A stretch of 64,000 bases of DNA from Ralstonia sp. SET104 (GCF_003851545.1 NZ_BHVX01000007.1:1-64000); one strand, 5' to 3'; counted from the stretch's first letter, positions 16,072 through 26,031 are shown. The notes: generated from the letters alone by a model not told the origin. Numbers and translations are program-made.

Positions 16072-16148
16072 TGGCCTGCCCAGAGGGATTCGAACCCCCG
16101 ACCGTCGGCTTAGAAGGCCGATGCTCTATCCAACTGAGCTATGGGCAG
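16072..16148 (-). tRNA. tRNA-Arg (anticodon TCT)
   Basis: A 77-nt cloverleaf with encoded CCA. The acceptor CTGCCCA/TGGGCAG is perfect, T8-A9-G10 present, anticodon stem CGGCC-/-GGCCG-type with loop CTTCTAA giving TCT, and T-loop TTCGAAT. Reads AGA codons, which are rare in this GC-rich DNA. Confidence 0.97.
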
Positions 16149-16235
16149 ATTTGCAGACTGCCCAGACACACCAAAACGCACGGCCTCCGGGTGCCTGGGA
16201 GGTCGCGATTCTAACAGATGGGATGTTGCCCAGCG

Positions 16236-16433
16236 CTAGTGCTGGGGCGGGATTTCCGGCGGTAGCTCGCCGGGCGGCAGTTCGATAGGAGGTGTGCTGG
16301 GCTCGGGGTCGTGCACGGGGTCGTGGGCTGGCTCGTCGGGCGGCGGCATTTCCGGCGGCGGGTGCGGGGGCTGCTCCGGCGGCTGCGGTGGCGTGATGTG
16401 GGCGTGCTTGGTCAGATCGGGCAAGGCGGGCAT
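16236..16433 (-). CDS. Small proline-rich protein
   Basis: A 65-residue protein of which more than a third is proline, rich also in Glu, Asp and His (ITPPQPPEQPPHPPPEMPP, then PPPDEPAHDP). No signal peptide or membrane segment. A very good ribosome site GGAGG lies six bases before the ATG, which makes translation likely. It shares the PPPDEPA element with another small proline-rich protein encoded at 48415-48585. No known family; function unknown. Confidence 0.68.
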   Translation of the reverse strand: MPALPDLTKHAHITPPQPPEQPPHPPPEMPPPDEPAHDPVHDPEPSTPPIELPPGELPPEIPPQH

Positions 16434-16533
16434 GGACTGCCTCCATACATAGGTCGATTTTCGGGTTTGCCCTAATCGAGCCCGCAAGCGTCGTTCCTGC
16501 GCATCATCCAAATGGTGATACCTAAAATACGTA

Positions 16534-16555
16534 CCCCCCATTCGGGGGGATTTTT
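16534..16555 (+). terminator. GC hairpin followed by T-run
   Basis: Six C, loop attc, six G (16534-16549), then ATTTTTG. It has the form of a Rho-independent terminator on the plus strand, but no plus-strand gene ends just before it, so it may instead be a leader structure for the small genes downstream. Confidence 0.4.
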
Positions 16556-16578
16556 GATACATTTCGTGGCGTCGGGTA

Positions 16579-16809
16579 GTGCCACACAACAACAACGTTT
16601 CATTCGAAATTCCGCGCAAAGACGCGGAACGCCGTGCCTACGCACGCCAGATGGGCGTGACGACGCTTTTCCGGTTCCGACCAGACGGGGAAATTAAGGG
16701 AGTCTTGTTTGGGCAGCCATGGAGCAATCCATGGAGCTGCTGTGTTTCGTCATGGTTGCAGGGGGCCGGGCGAGGCGCTAGTCATGGGGCAGGGAGGAAA
16801 CAACAATGA
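16579..16809 (+). CDS. Doubtful small open frame
   Basis: A 76-residue frame from GTG 16579, whose N-terminal half is charged and looks protein-like (SFEIPRKDAERRAYARQMG, then FRFRPDGEIKGVLFG) but whose C-terminal half is low-complexity. Its stop overlaps the start of the next small gene. No Shine-Dalgarno is visible. It could be a real small cytoplasmic protein or chance. Confidence 0.28.
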   Translation: MPHNNNVSFEIPRKDAERRAYARQMGVTTLFRFRPDGEIKGVLFGQPWSNPWSCCVSSWLQGAGRGASHGAGRKQQ

Positions 16810-17009
16810 GCACACGTCATGCACGACGCCCGGCAGGGTCGTCCCGCAGCACCTACATCCGTAACGCGCAGAGCGGCCGCATTGGCGATCGTTCCAACGC
16901 CAACGACCATCGTCTGCCGCCCAGCGGCGTACCGCGCATGCTGCTATGGCTGCTGGCCGCGACGATCCTCTTCGCGGTGGCGAACTACACGTTCAGGCTG
17001 TTCGGCTGA
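16806..17009 (+). CDS. Small single-pass membrane protein
   Basis: A 67-residue protein: a basic, Arg/Ser-rich N-terminal half followed by one C-terminal transmembrane helix (MLLWLLAATILFAVANYTF). GGGAGG lies nine bases upstream of the ATG. Topology by the positive-inside rule puts the N-terminus in the cytoplasm. No family recognised. It ends nine bases before the convergent oxidase gene. Confidence 0.62.
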   Translation: MSTRHARRPAGSSRSTYIRNAQSGRIGDRSNANDHRLPPSGVPRMLLWLLAATILFAVANYTFRLFG

Positions 17010-17018
17010 AGCGGCGCC

Positions 17019-18431
17019 TTATAACACTTTCCCCGGATTCATCAGGTCGCGTGGGTCCAGCGCCTGCTTGATCGCACGCATGGCCGCCAGTTCAACGGGG
17101 CTCTTGTAGCGTGCATTGTCTTCGCGCTTGAGCTGGCCGATGCCATGTTCGGCCGAAATCGAACCGCCATGCGCATGCACGCTGTCGTGCACGATGCGGT
17201 TGATGCCATCCTGGTTTGCCAGGAACGATTCGTGCGCGTGGCCTTCCGGGGGCGACACGTTGTAATGCAGGTTGCCGTCGCCAAGGTGGCCGAACGTCAC
17301 CATGCGGATGTCGGGGTAGGCCGCGGCCAGCGCGCGGTCGGTCACGTCAATGAAATCTGCGATGCGCGAGATCGGCACACCAATGTCGTGCTTGATGTTC
17401 TTGCCCTCGTCAGCCTGTGCCAGCGGAATGTGTTCGCGCAGGTTCCAGAAATCGCGCGACTGCGCCACAGATTCCGCCACCGCCGCATCGTCGATCACGC
17501 CGCGCGCCAGCGCATCTTCCATGAGCGTTTCGAACAGCGTGCGGGCGTGCTCCTCGCTTTCCAGATCGGATAACTCCAGTAGCACGTACTGCGGATGCGC
17601 CTGCGTGAACGGCATGCGCAATTGCGGATAGTGCTTGCGCACCAGTTCCAGGCAGAACGCCGACATCAGCTCAAAGCCTGTCAGCAGCGTCCCGGCATGG
17701 CCTTGCGCCAATGACAGGAACTCCAGCGCCTGACGCGGCGATTGCAGGGCCGCCAGCGCCGTCACCTTGGCGCGCGGCTGCGGAAACAGCTTGAGCATCG
17801 CCCCGGTGATGATGCCCAGCGTGCCTTCCGCGCCGATCAACAGGTCACGCAGGTCATAACCCGTGTTGTCTTTGCGCAGGCCGCGCAGGCCATTCCACAG
17901 TTCGCCGTTGGGCAGTACCGCTTCGATACCCAGACACAGTTCACGTGCGTTGCCGTAGCGCAAGACGGCGGTGCCGCCGGCGTTGGTCGCCAGATTGCCG
18001 CCGATGGTGCAACTGCCTTCTGCCGCCAGGCTGAGCGGGAAGAGTCGGTTGGCCTCGGCTGCGGCCTGCTGCACGTTGGCCAGAATGCAGCCCGCATCCA
18101 CGGTGATGGTGTTGTTGATGGGGTCGACCGCGCGTACGTGCTGCATGCGCTGCAACGAGATCACGACGGCGCTGCCGTCCATATCGGGCGTTGCGCCGCC
18201 ACACAGGCCGGTATTGCCGCCTTGCGGAACGATGGGCACGCTGTGTTCGCCGCACAAGCGCACGAGTGCAGCCACCTCATCGGGCGTGGCCGGGCGCAAC
18301 ACGGCGCGTGCGCGGCCCGAGAAACGCTTGCGCCAATCGGTCAGGTAGGGCGTCTGGTCTGCCGGGGCGGTCAGGACATGCGTTGCACCGATGGTATCAA
18401 CGCAGGCTTGCAGAAACGCATCGTGGGTCAT
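17019..18431 (-). CDS. FAD-linked oxidase, GlcD / D-2-hydroxyacid dehydrogenase type
   Basis: A 470-residue VAO-family flavoprotein. The FAD-binding PCMH domain includes VPIVPQGGNTGLCGGA and GCTIGGNLATNAGG (written here in part), then GAEGTLGIITG; the C-terminal FAD-oxidase domain has FGHLGDGNLHYNV and SAEHGIGQLKR, the substrate- and metal-binding histidines of the D-2-hydroxyglutarate/D-lactate dehydrogenase branch. It oxidises a D-2-hydroxyacid; which one cannot be read from sequence. No GlcE/GlcF partners are adjacent, so the single-subunit type is likely. Six bases separate it from the upstream DUF2069 gene, suggesting a wrbA-DUF2069-oxidase operon. Confidence 0.9.
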   Translation of the reverse strand: MTHDAFLQACVDTIGATHVLTAPADQTPYLTDWRKRFSGRARAVLRPATPDEVAALVRLCGEHSVPIVPQGGNTGLCGGATPDMDGSAVVISLQRMQHVRAVDPINNTITVDAGCILANVQQAAAEANRLFPLSLAAEGSCTIGGNLATNAGGTAVLRYGNARELCLGIEAVLPNGELWNGLRGLRKDNTGYDLRDLLIGAEGTLGIITGAMLKLFPQPRAKVTALAALQSPRQALEFLSLAQGHAGTLLTGFELMSAFCLELVRKHYPQLRMPFTQAHPQYVLLELSDLESEEHARTLFETLMEDALARGVIDDAAVAESVAQSRDFWNLREHIPLAQADEGKNIKHDIGVPISRIADFIDVTDRALAAAYPDIRMVTFGHLGDGNLHYNVSPPEGHAHESFLANQDGINRIVHDSVHAHGGSISAEHGIGQLKREDNARYKSPVELAAMRAIKQALDPRDLMNPGKVL

Positions 18432-18437
18432 GGCGGG

Positions 18438-19480
<1,043 letters not shown>

Positions 19481-19499
19481 TTACTCCGCCTCATTTTTC

Positions 19500-20831
19500 A
19501 TGCGTTTTGACACCCGTGTGCTTCGTCAATGGAATGCCGCCAAGCTGCGTGCGCTGGCGCGTTATGCCTTGCGCCGCGCCGGTGAGGACCACCTGCCGCA
19601 AGTGGCCGGCAGCCTGACATTCACGACCGTGCTGTCGCTGGTGCCTATTCTGACGGTGGCATTTGCGCTGTTCACGGCGTTCCCGATATTCAAGAGCTTT
19701 CGGGCAGACATCGAAGGCTACATGTTCAGCAACCTCGTGCCGGGCAGCATCAGCCGGCCGATCCTGACGTATCTCAACCAGTTTTCCAGTAATGCCAAGG
19801 GGCTGACGGCAGCGGGCCTGATCGGTTTGGTTGTGACGTCGGTCATGACGATGCTCACGGTCGAAAACGCGCTGAACGCCATCTGGCGCGTGCGCCATCG
19901 GCGGCCGCTGGCGCAGCGTGTGCTGGTGTTCTGGGCGCTGATGACGTTCGCGCCAGTGCTGATTGGCGCGAGTCTGTCGGTCAGTTCGTATCTTGTGTCG
20001 ATTTCCGCGGGCTATGTACACAAGCTGCCGTTCGGCCTGGGCGTGGTGGTGGGCTTGATCCCGATCCTGCTGTCGGCCATTGCGTTTGCGATGCTGTATG
20101 TGTTCGTGCCGAATACCAATGTGGAGCGGCGCGATGCATTCATCGCTGGCTTGATCGCCGCAGCGGCGTTTGAAATCGCCAAGCGCGTCTTCGGCTCTTA
20201 CGTTGCGCACATTCCCACATACACGGCCGTCTATGGCGCGTTTGCGACGCTGCCGATTTTCCTGACGTGGATCTACGTGAGCTGGCTGGTGACATTGCTG
20301 GGCGCGACCATCGCGTCGACGCTGCCGGTCATTCGGCAGGGCTATTGGCGGCGGCGCACGTTTCCGGGCAGTGAATTCTTTGATGCGCTGGGCATTCTGC
20401 TGTTGCTATATCGCGCACGTGAGCAGGCGCCGCGTACGGTTGCCGAGCGCGACGTTGGTCGGCGCCTGCAACTGGAAGCCGACTACCTGGTTGACTTGCT
20501 GACCAAGCTGAAGGCGTTGCACCTGATCGGCAAGCTGCAGCAGGATCGCGGCGAGGCCCATTGGGCGCTGCTGTGCGACGCCCACACGACCACGCTGCGG
20601 CCGCTCTATGAAAAACTGGTGCTGAATCTGCCGCGCTTGTCGCGCACCGCGCTGGCGCACCAGCTGGGGGACACGCACGCGCTGGTCAGTCAGTTGCAGA
20701 ATCCCGCGCTCGATGCCACGTTGGAGCGTATTTTCACCACCGGTGAACGCGGGGTGGCGGCTGCCGTCCAGGCTGCTGCGGCGCCGGTGCCGGCCTCGGC
20801 AATGCCCGCCGCTGCCAGCGCTGGCGCCTGA
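19500..20831 (+). CDS. YihY/UPF0761 family inner-membrane protein
   Basis: A 443-residue membrane protein with about six transmembrane helices in the first 290 residues (DHLPQVAGSLTFTTVLSLVPI, then the conserved PTYTAVYGAFATLPIFLTWIYVSW region in part) followed by a cytoplasmic C-terminal winged-helix-like domain and an alanine/proline-rich tail. Family members were once named RNase BN; that activity is not accepted for them and the role is unknown. Start at ATG 19500. Ends four bases from the convergent DUF962 gene. Confidence 0.88.
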   Translation: MRFDTRVLRQWNAAKLRALARYALRRAGEDHLPQVAGSLTFTTVLSLVPILTVAFALFTAFPIFKSFRADIEGYMFSNLVPGSISRPILTYLNQFSSNAKGLTAAGLIGLVVTSVMTMLTVENALNAIWRVRHRRPLAQRVLVFWALMTFAPVLIGASLSVSSYLVSISAGYVHKLPFGLGVVVGLIPILLSAIAFAMLYVFVPNTNVERRDAFIAGLIAAAAFEIAKRVFGSYVAHIPTYTAVYGAFATLPIFLTWIYVSWLVTLLGATIASTLPVIRQGYWRRRTFPGSEFFDALGILLLLYRAREQAPRTVAERDVGRRLQLEADYLVDLLTKLKALHLIGKLQQDRGEAHWALLCDAHTTTLRPLYEKLVLNLPRLSRTALAHQLGDTHALVSQLQNPALDATLERIFTTGERGVAAAVQAAAAPVPASAMPAAASAGA

Positions 20832-20835
20832 TGCT

Positions 20836-21153
20836 TCAGAACGGGATCTTGCCCGTCCAGATGTCGCGGTACATTACCCAGTCGCCCATCAGGCTGTAAA
20901 AGGGGTGGCGGAAGGTGGCGGGCCGGTTCTTCTCGAAGCCGAAGTGCCCGACCCACGCGAATGCATAACCGCTGACAGCCGCCCCCAGCAGCCACCACAG
21001 GTTGCCCGTGAAAACCAGCAGGATCAGGCTCACCAGCGCCACCGTCGAACCGGCAAAGTGCAGGCGCCGGCAGATGCGATCCTGGTGCTCGCTCAGGTAA
21101 TACGGATAGAACTCGGCAAAGCTGCCGAAGCTGTGGGTGTCGGTGGTGGCCAT
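20836..21153 (-). CDS. DUF962 / Mpo1-like small membrane protein
   Basis: A 105-residue protein with the Mpo1-like signature: SFAEFYPYYLSEHQDRICRRLHF at the N-terminus (HxxxxR-H type metal-binding histidines), two central hydrophobic helices and the terminal NRPATFRHPFYSLMGDW motif. Yeast Mpo1 is an Fe(II) dioxygenase for 2-hydroxy fatty acid alpha-oxidation; bacterial homologues are uncharacterised. Start ATG 21153 with AGGAGGC upstream. Confidence 0.85.
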   Translation of the reverse strand: MATTDTHSFGSFAEFYPYYLSEHQDRICRRLHFAGSTVALVSLILLVFTGNLWWLLGAAVSGYAFAWVGHFGFEKNRPATFRHPFYSLMGDWVMYRDIWTGKIPF

Positions 21154-21175
21154 GATTGCCTCCTGTGCGGGACGC

Positions 21176-22012
21176 CTATCGAGACACTTCCGCGGCGACC
21201 ACGTCGTGTTCACGCGCAAAGGCGATCAGTGCGTCGAGTGTGCCGTCTGGGCATTCTCCCATGATGGCATGCCCGCCCGGCAGGCCGACAATGCGGCTGC
21301 CCGCCAGTCCCGCCGCGACTTGGCGGCCGGCTTTTGCGGGCGTCATCTGGTCTTTCTCACCCACGATTACAAGTGATGGGCACTTCACTGATGCCATGGC
21401 CTCGGCGCCGCGCGCGTAGGCATTGCAGGCGGAGAAATCTATGTGAAAGACCGGAGCGTCTGTGCCGTTTGCTACGCGTTCCATCAGCCGTTGGCTGCCG
21501 CCGTGCATCCAGAAACCCGGCCCGGGTGATGACGGCTTATTGGCCAGGCTGGAATGCGACCAGACATTCACCATATCGATAGCCACTGGTGTGTTGTTGA
21601 GCGCGGCGTCGAGCAGCGCATCCGACACCTTCATCGGCCAGGCTGTGGCCACCAGCGCGATCCGGCGTACGCGATCGGCGTATCGTGAGGCGCACTCCAG
21701 TGCAATCAGCGAACCCATGCTATGCCCCACCACCATCACCGGTTGCCTGACGCCCGTTGCCTGAACGAGCGCCATCACCCAGTCCGCCATGGCTTCCACC
21801 GTCTGCAGCGGTGTGCCAGCGCTGCGGCCGTGTCCGGGCAGATCAACCGCGAGCACGCTGAAACCGTGGTGTGCGAACCAGCGCGTCTGCAGACCCCAGA
21901 CCGAATGATCATTCTGCGCACCGTGCACGAACACGACACACGGCAGTTCCGCATTGAACGGTTTGCCGCCGGTATAGGCGTAGGCGCGCTCGCCTCGTAC
22001 GGTCCATTCCAT
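21176..22012 (-). CDS. Alpha/beta hydrolase
   Basis: A 278-residue serine hydrolase: oxyanion segment FVHGAQNDHSVW, nucleophile elbow GHSMGS, acid in VIVGEKDQMTP and histidine in GGHAIMGE. The start codon overlaps the metY stop (TGATG), so the gene is translationally coupled to metY. That linkage suggests a thioester or homoserine-ester substrate, but the sequence does not give the substrate, and a role like homoserine acyltransferase (MetX) is not supported by its length. Confidence 0.85.
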   Translation of the reverse strand: MEWTVRGERAYAYTGGKPFNAELPCVVFVHGAQNDHSVWGLQTRWFAHHGFSVLAVDLPGHGRSAGTPLQTVEAMADWVMALVQATGVRQPVMVVGHSMGSLIALECASRYADRVRRIALVATAWPMKVSDALLDAALNNTPVAIDMVNVWSHSSLANKPSSPGPGFWMHGGSQRLMERVANGTDAPVFHIDFSACNAYARGAEAMASVKCPSLVIVGEKDQMTPAKAGRQVAAGLAGSRIVGLPGGHAIMGECPDGTLDALIAFAREHDVVAAEVSR

Positions 22013-23346
22013 CAACGGGCTCCGGTTGCGTTGGGAGCGGCCTTTCCGGGCGCGGCGGACATCGCGCGCTCGGCAGCTTTCAGGCCGCGCTTGAGATCGT
22101 CGATCAGGTCGTCGGCATCCTCCAGGCCGATCGACAGGCGGATCGTGCCTTCACTGATGCCGGCTGCGGCCAGCGCATGCGCATCCATGCGGAAATGCGT
22201 GGTTGATGCCGGATGGATGACCAACGACCGCGCGTCGCCCACATTGGCCAGGTGCGAGAACAAACCGAGCGATTCAATGAACTGCTGGCCCGCACGCCGA
22301 TCGCCACGCAGGTCGAAGCTGAACACTGCACCGCTGCCGCGCGGTAGCAGGCGTTTCGCAAGCGCGTGATCCGGGTGCGATTCCAGTTCAGGGTAGGCGA
22401 CTGACGCCACCATCGGATGGCTCGCCAGGAAAGCGACGACGCGGCGCGTGTTTTCCACATGCCGCGCCATGCGCAGCGGCAGCGTTTCGATGCCTTGCAG
22501 CAGTTGCCATGCGGCCATCGGGTTCATGCACGCGCCGAAATCGCGCAGGCCCTCGCGCCGAGCGCGCAGCAGAAAGGGGGCGACAGTGCTTTCCTCGGCA
22601 AACACCATGTCGTGGAAGCCCGCGTACGGCTCGGTCAGCTCGGGGTGCTTGCCGGCGGCCACGTAGTCGAACGTGCCGCCGTCGACCAGCACGCCGCCGA
22701 TGGTTGTGCCATGCCCGCCCAGGAACTTGGTGGCCGAGTGATAGACGAGGTCTGCGCCGTGGGCGAATGGCTGCAGCAGCCACGGTGTGGTGAAGGTCGA
22801 ATCGACTAGCAGCGGCACGCCCGCATCATGCGCAATCGATGCAATGGTCGGGATGTCGAGCACATCCAGCCCCGGGTTGCCGAGCGTCTCACCAAACAGC
22901 AGCCGTGTGTTTGGGCGGATGGCAGCGCGCCAGCCGTCGATATTGCCGGGCTTGACGAAGGTCGTCTCGATGCCGAAGCGGCGCAGCGTGTAATGCAGCA
23001 GATTGTGCGAGCCGCCATAGAGCGCAGAGGAGGCGACGATATGCGAGCCCGCGCCCATCAACGTAACGATGGCCAGATGCAGCGCTGCCTGGCCCGAAGC
23101 CGTAGCAATGGCGCCAACGCCGTTCTCAAGCGACGCCGTGCGTTCTTCGAACACGGCAACGGTCGGGTTGGAGATGCGCGAGTAGACGTGGCCCGCGCGT
23201 TCCATATTGAACAATGACGCCGCGTGTTCGCTGTCGCGGAACACAAAGGACGTGCTCAGGTGGATGGGCGTGGCGCGCGCGCCGGTGGCCGGGTCGGGCG
23301 CGGCACCGGCATGCAGGGCCAGCGTGTCGAAGCGGGCTTTGGACAT
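22012..23346 (-). CDS. metY: O-acetylhomoserine aminocarboxypropyltransferase (O-acetylhomoserine sulfhydrylase)
   Basis: A 444-residue Cys/Met-metabolism PLP enzyme that makes homocysteine (or methionine with methanethiol) directly from O-acetylhomoserine and sulfide. Visible are the N-terminal FDTLALHAGAAPDPATGARA, the PLP lysine in YHSATKFLGGHGTT, and the inserted FGACMNPMAAWQLLQGIETL segment typical of the long MetY branch rather than the approximately 390-residue MetZ/MetB. I start at ATG 23346; ATG 23394, with GGAG ten bases upstream, would add 16 residues. Coupled to a downstream alpha/beta hydrolase. A consumer of sulfide in a genome region rich in sulfur genes. Confidence 0.92.
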   Translation of the reverse strand: MSKARFDTLALHAGAAPDPATGARATPIHLSTSFVFRDSEHAASLFNMERAGHVYSRISNPTVAVFEERTASLENGVGAIATASGQAALHLAIVTLMGAGSHIVASSALYGGSHNLLHYTLRRFGIETTFVKPGNIDGWRAAIRPNTRLLFGETLGNPGLDVLDIPTIASIAHDAGVPLLVDSTFTTPWLLQPFAHGADLVYHSATKFLGGHGTTIGGVLVDGGTFDYVAAGKHPELTEPYAGFHDMVFAEESTVAPFLLRARREGLRDFGACMNPMAAWQLLQGIETLPLRMARHVENTRRVVAFLASHPMVASVAYPELESHPDHALAKRLLPRGSGAVFSFDLRGDRRAGQQFIESLGLFSHLANVGDARSLVIHPASTTHFRMDAHALAAAGISEGTIRLSIGLEDADDLIDDLKRGLKAAERAMSAAPGKAAPNATGAR

Positions 23347-23585
23347 GGATTCAAGCACCCAGACAGGATGCGGGAGCGGGTTTGGACGGGGCATGCTAGC
23401 ACCGCTCCTGTTGCGGCGCATTCCGGGCAAACGCCGAGCGGGCGCGGTTTTTGACAGGTTTTTTCTGCGCTGCGAGCTTGTCGAAGCCATCCGGTTTGGG
23501 CTAGGATCGAAACACAACCATAACCACAACCCGCGCGCGGTCGCCCCCCGGCAGACTGGCACCCCGATACTCTGGGAGACGCACT

Positions 23586-24041
23586 ATGAAAGTCAGCGAC
23601 ATCCTTCACGTGAAGGGCAACACGCTCTACACCGTGGCACCCGAAACCAAGCTCCAGGTGGCCGTGCAGACGATGGCGGAAAAAGACATCGGCTCGCTCG
23701 TCGTCATGGAATACGGTGAACTGGTCGGCATGCTGACCTTCCGGGAAATCATCAAGGTTGTCGCCAAGAACCACGGTTCCGTTGGCGATGGCACCACCAT
23801 CCGCAAGGTGATGGACGATCATCCTGTCACCTGCACGCCCGAAACCGAAGTCAACGAAGTGCGCCGCATCATGCTGGAGCACCATGTGCGCTACCTGCCG
23901 GTGCTCGACAGCCGCACGCTCATGGGCGTGATCTCCTTCTATGACGTGGCCAAGGCCGTGTTCGAAGACCAGAGCTTCGAAAACAAGATGCTCAAGGCGT
24001 ACATTCGCGACTGGCCCGAAGAAAAGGCCAACGAAGACTGA
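23586..24041 (+). CDS. CBS-domain pair protein
   Basis: A 151-residue protein made of two tandem CBS domains (about residues 8-62 with DIGSLVVMEYGELVGMLTFREI and 78-133 with VRYLPVLDSRTLMGVISFYDV). Such Bateman modules bind adenine nucleotides or S-adenosylmethionine and regulate other proteins; no effector domain is attached. GGGAG lies upstream of the ATG. It stands alone and is followed by a strong terminator. Partner unknown. Confidence 0.92.
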   Translation: MKVSDILHVKGNTLYTVAPETKLQVAVQTMAEKDIGSLVVMEYGELVGMLTFREIIKVVAKNHGSVGDGTTIRKVMDDHPVTCTPETEVNEVRRIMLEHHVRYLPVLDSRTLMGVISFYDVAKAVFEDQSFENKMLKAYIRDWPEEKANED

Positions 24042-24076
24042 TCTGTACCACCTCTGCACCGCATTCCTGAAACCCG

Positions 24077-24100
24077 CCCGCTGCTGCGAGCGGGTTTTTT
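24077..24100 (+). terminator. Terminator after the CBS protein
   Basis: Stem CCCGCT/AGCGGG with loop gctgcg, followed by six T. Confidence 0.85.
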
Positions 24101-24123
24101 GTTGAACCCCCAATATCCTGCCG

Positions 24124-26031
24124 ATGAGTCAATCGAGCCAGTTTTCCCTGCTCAAGCAGCGCCGCTTCGCACCGTTCTTCTGGACCCAGTTTCTGGGCGC
24201 GATGAACGACAACGTTTTCAAGGTGGCGTTTTCCTCGCTGGTCACCTACCACGCCGCGCTGTTCGGCAACGCGGACCCGGCCTCGGCGGCGTTCCTCATT
24301 TCGGCGATTTTCATTGCGCCGTTCGTGCTGCTGTCGGCTACCAGCGGGCAGATTGCCGATCGCCTGGACAAGGCTCGGCTGATCCGCGTGGTCAAGACGC
24401 TGGAAATTGCCATCATGGCGATCGGCTGTGCGGGCTTTGCGCTGCGCCACGTTGAATTGCTCTATCTGTGCACCTTCCTAATGGGCGTGCATTCCACGCT
24501 GTTCGGGCCCGTCAAGTACGCGTATCTGCCGCAGCATCTGCAATCGACCGAGCTGGTGGGTGGCAATGGGCTGGTGGAAATGGGCACCTTCGTCGCCATC
24601 CTGATCGGCACCATTGGCGGCGGGGAGCTTGCCAACTACACGCGCAACGGCGAGCTGATCGGCCCGACGTTCACCGGCATTGCCTGCCTGGTCATCGCCG
24701 TGGCCGGTTGGCTGACGGCGCGCAGTGTGCCCGTGTCGCCGGCTTCGCAGCCGGACCTGCGCATCAATTGGAATCCGATCTCCGAGACTTGGCGAAACCT
24801 GAAGCTGGCCAGCAATCAGCGCGCGGTGTTCCTGAGCCTGATGGGCATCTCGTGGCTGTGGTTTGTAGGCGCGACGTTCCTGACGTCGTTCTTTGCCTTT
24901 GCGCGTAATGTGCTTGGCGGCGACCAGAACGTGGTGACGCTGCTGCTGGCAGTGTTCTCAGTCGGTATCGGGTTGGGCTCGGTGCTGTGCGAGAAGCTCT
25001 CGGGCCGTACAGTAGAAATCGGTCTCGTGCCGTTTGGGTCGATTGGTATGACGGTGTTTGCGGTTGACCTGTACTTCGCATCGCACGCCGAGGCGCTGGT
25101 CGCGCACGACGTGTTGACGGGAATTTCCGGCTTCCTGCAGAACCACCGCCATTGGCGCGTGCTGGCCGACCTGTTCCTGCTGGCGATGTTCGGCGGTTTC
25201 TACAGCGTGCCGCTTTATGCGTTGATCCAGAGCCGTTGCGAGCCGACCCACCGCGCACGCATCATTGCCGCCAACAACATCCTCAATGCGCTGTTCATGA
25301 TTGCTTCGGCGGTGTTGGCGATGGTGCTCACACGCTCCGGTTTTACGATTCCGCAGTTGTTTCTGGTGACCGGCATTCTCAACGCTGTGGTGGCCCTCTA
25401 CATCTACACGCTGGTGCCAGAATTCCTGATCCGCTTCGTGATGTGGCTGCTGATCCATACCGTCTACCGCGTGAAAGTGGAAGGCGCCGAACAGATTCCC
25501 GATGCGGGCCCGTGCTTGCTGGTCTGCAATCACGTGAGCTTTGTCGATGCCGTGGTGGTGGGGGCCTTCGTGCGCCGGCCCGTGCGCTTCGTGATGGACC
25601 ACCGCATCTTCAAGGTGCCGGTGTTGTCGTGGTTCTTCCGCACGGTCAAGGCGATCCCGATCGCGCCGCTGCACGAAGATCCTGAGATGCTCAAGCGCGC
25701 CTACGGCATGATTGCTGCCGCGCTGGCCGAGGGCGAGGTCGTTTGCATCTTCCCTGAGGGCAAGATCACCGCGACGGGCGAGATGAACCCATTCAAGGAA
25801 GGCGTGCGCCGCATCATCGAGCAGTCTCCGGTGCCGGTGGTGCCGATGGCGTTGCGCGGGCTCTGGGGCAGCTTCTTTTCGCGCAAGGATGGAGCGGCGA
25901 TGTCGCGCCCGTTCCGTCGTGGCTTTCTCAACAAGCTCGAACTTTGCATCGGCACGCCGGTGTCGCCGCAAGCGGCATCGCCCGAAGGGCTGCAGGCTGC
26001 CGTGCTGGCGCTGCGCGGTGAGCGGCTATAG
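24124..26031 (+). CDS. Lysophospholipid transporter fused to a PlsC-type acyltransferase
   Basis: A 635-residue protein with two parts. Residues of about 1-430 are a 12-helix major-facilitator domain like LplT, which flips lysophospholipids inward (FWTQFLGAMNDNVFKVAF at the start is typical). Residues of about 440-635 are a PlsC acyltransferase with NHVSFVD (catalytic H and D) and FPEGKIT (phosphate binding), facing the cytoplasm. Together they would import and re-acylate lysophospholipid. In E. coli Aas the acyltransferase is joined to an acyl-ACP synthetase; that third domain is missing here, so acyl-ACP or acyl-CoA must come from elsewhere. Stands alone between terminator and FKBP gene. 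Confidence 0.88.
   Translation: MSQSSQFSLLKQRRFAPFFWTQFLGAMNDNVFKVAFSSLVTYHAALFGNADPASAAFLISAIFIAPFVLLSATSGQIADRLDKARLIRVVKTLEIAIMAIGCAGFALRHVELLYLCTFLMGVHSTLFGPVKYAYLPQHLQSTELVGGNGLVEMGTFVAILIGTIGGGELANYTRNGELIGPTFTGIACLVIAVAGWLTARSVPVSPASQPDLRINWNPISETWRNLKLASNQRAVFLSLMGISWLWFVGATFLTSFFAFARNVLGGDQNVVTLLLAVFSVGIGLGSVLCEKLSGRTVEIGLVPFGSIGMTVFAVDLYFASHAEALVAHDVLTGISGFLQNHRHWRVLADLFLLAMFGGFYSVPLYALIQSRCEPTHRARIIAANNILNALFMIASAVLAMVLTRSGFTIPQLFLVTGILNAVVALYIYTLVPEFLIRFVMWLLIHTVYRVKVEGAEQIPDAGPCLLVCNHVSFVDAVVVGAFVRRPVRFVMDHRIFKVPVLSWFFRTVKAIPIAPLHEDPEMLKRAYGMIAAALAEGEVVCIFPEGKITATGEMNPFKEGVRRIIEQSPVPVVPMALRGLWGSFFSRKDGAAMSRPFRRGFLNKLELCIGTPVSPQAASPEGLQAAVLALRGERL

Noticed and set aside
15935-16288. 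Open frames crossing tRNA-Arg
   Set aside because: They include the translated tRNA (PEGFEPPTVGL type artefact) and have no support.
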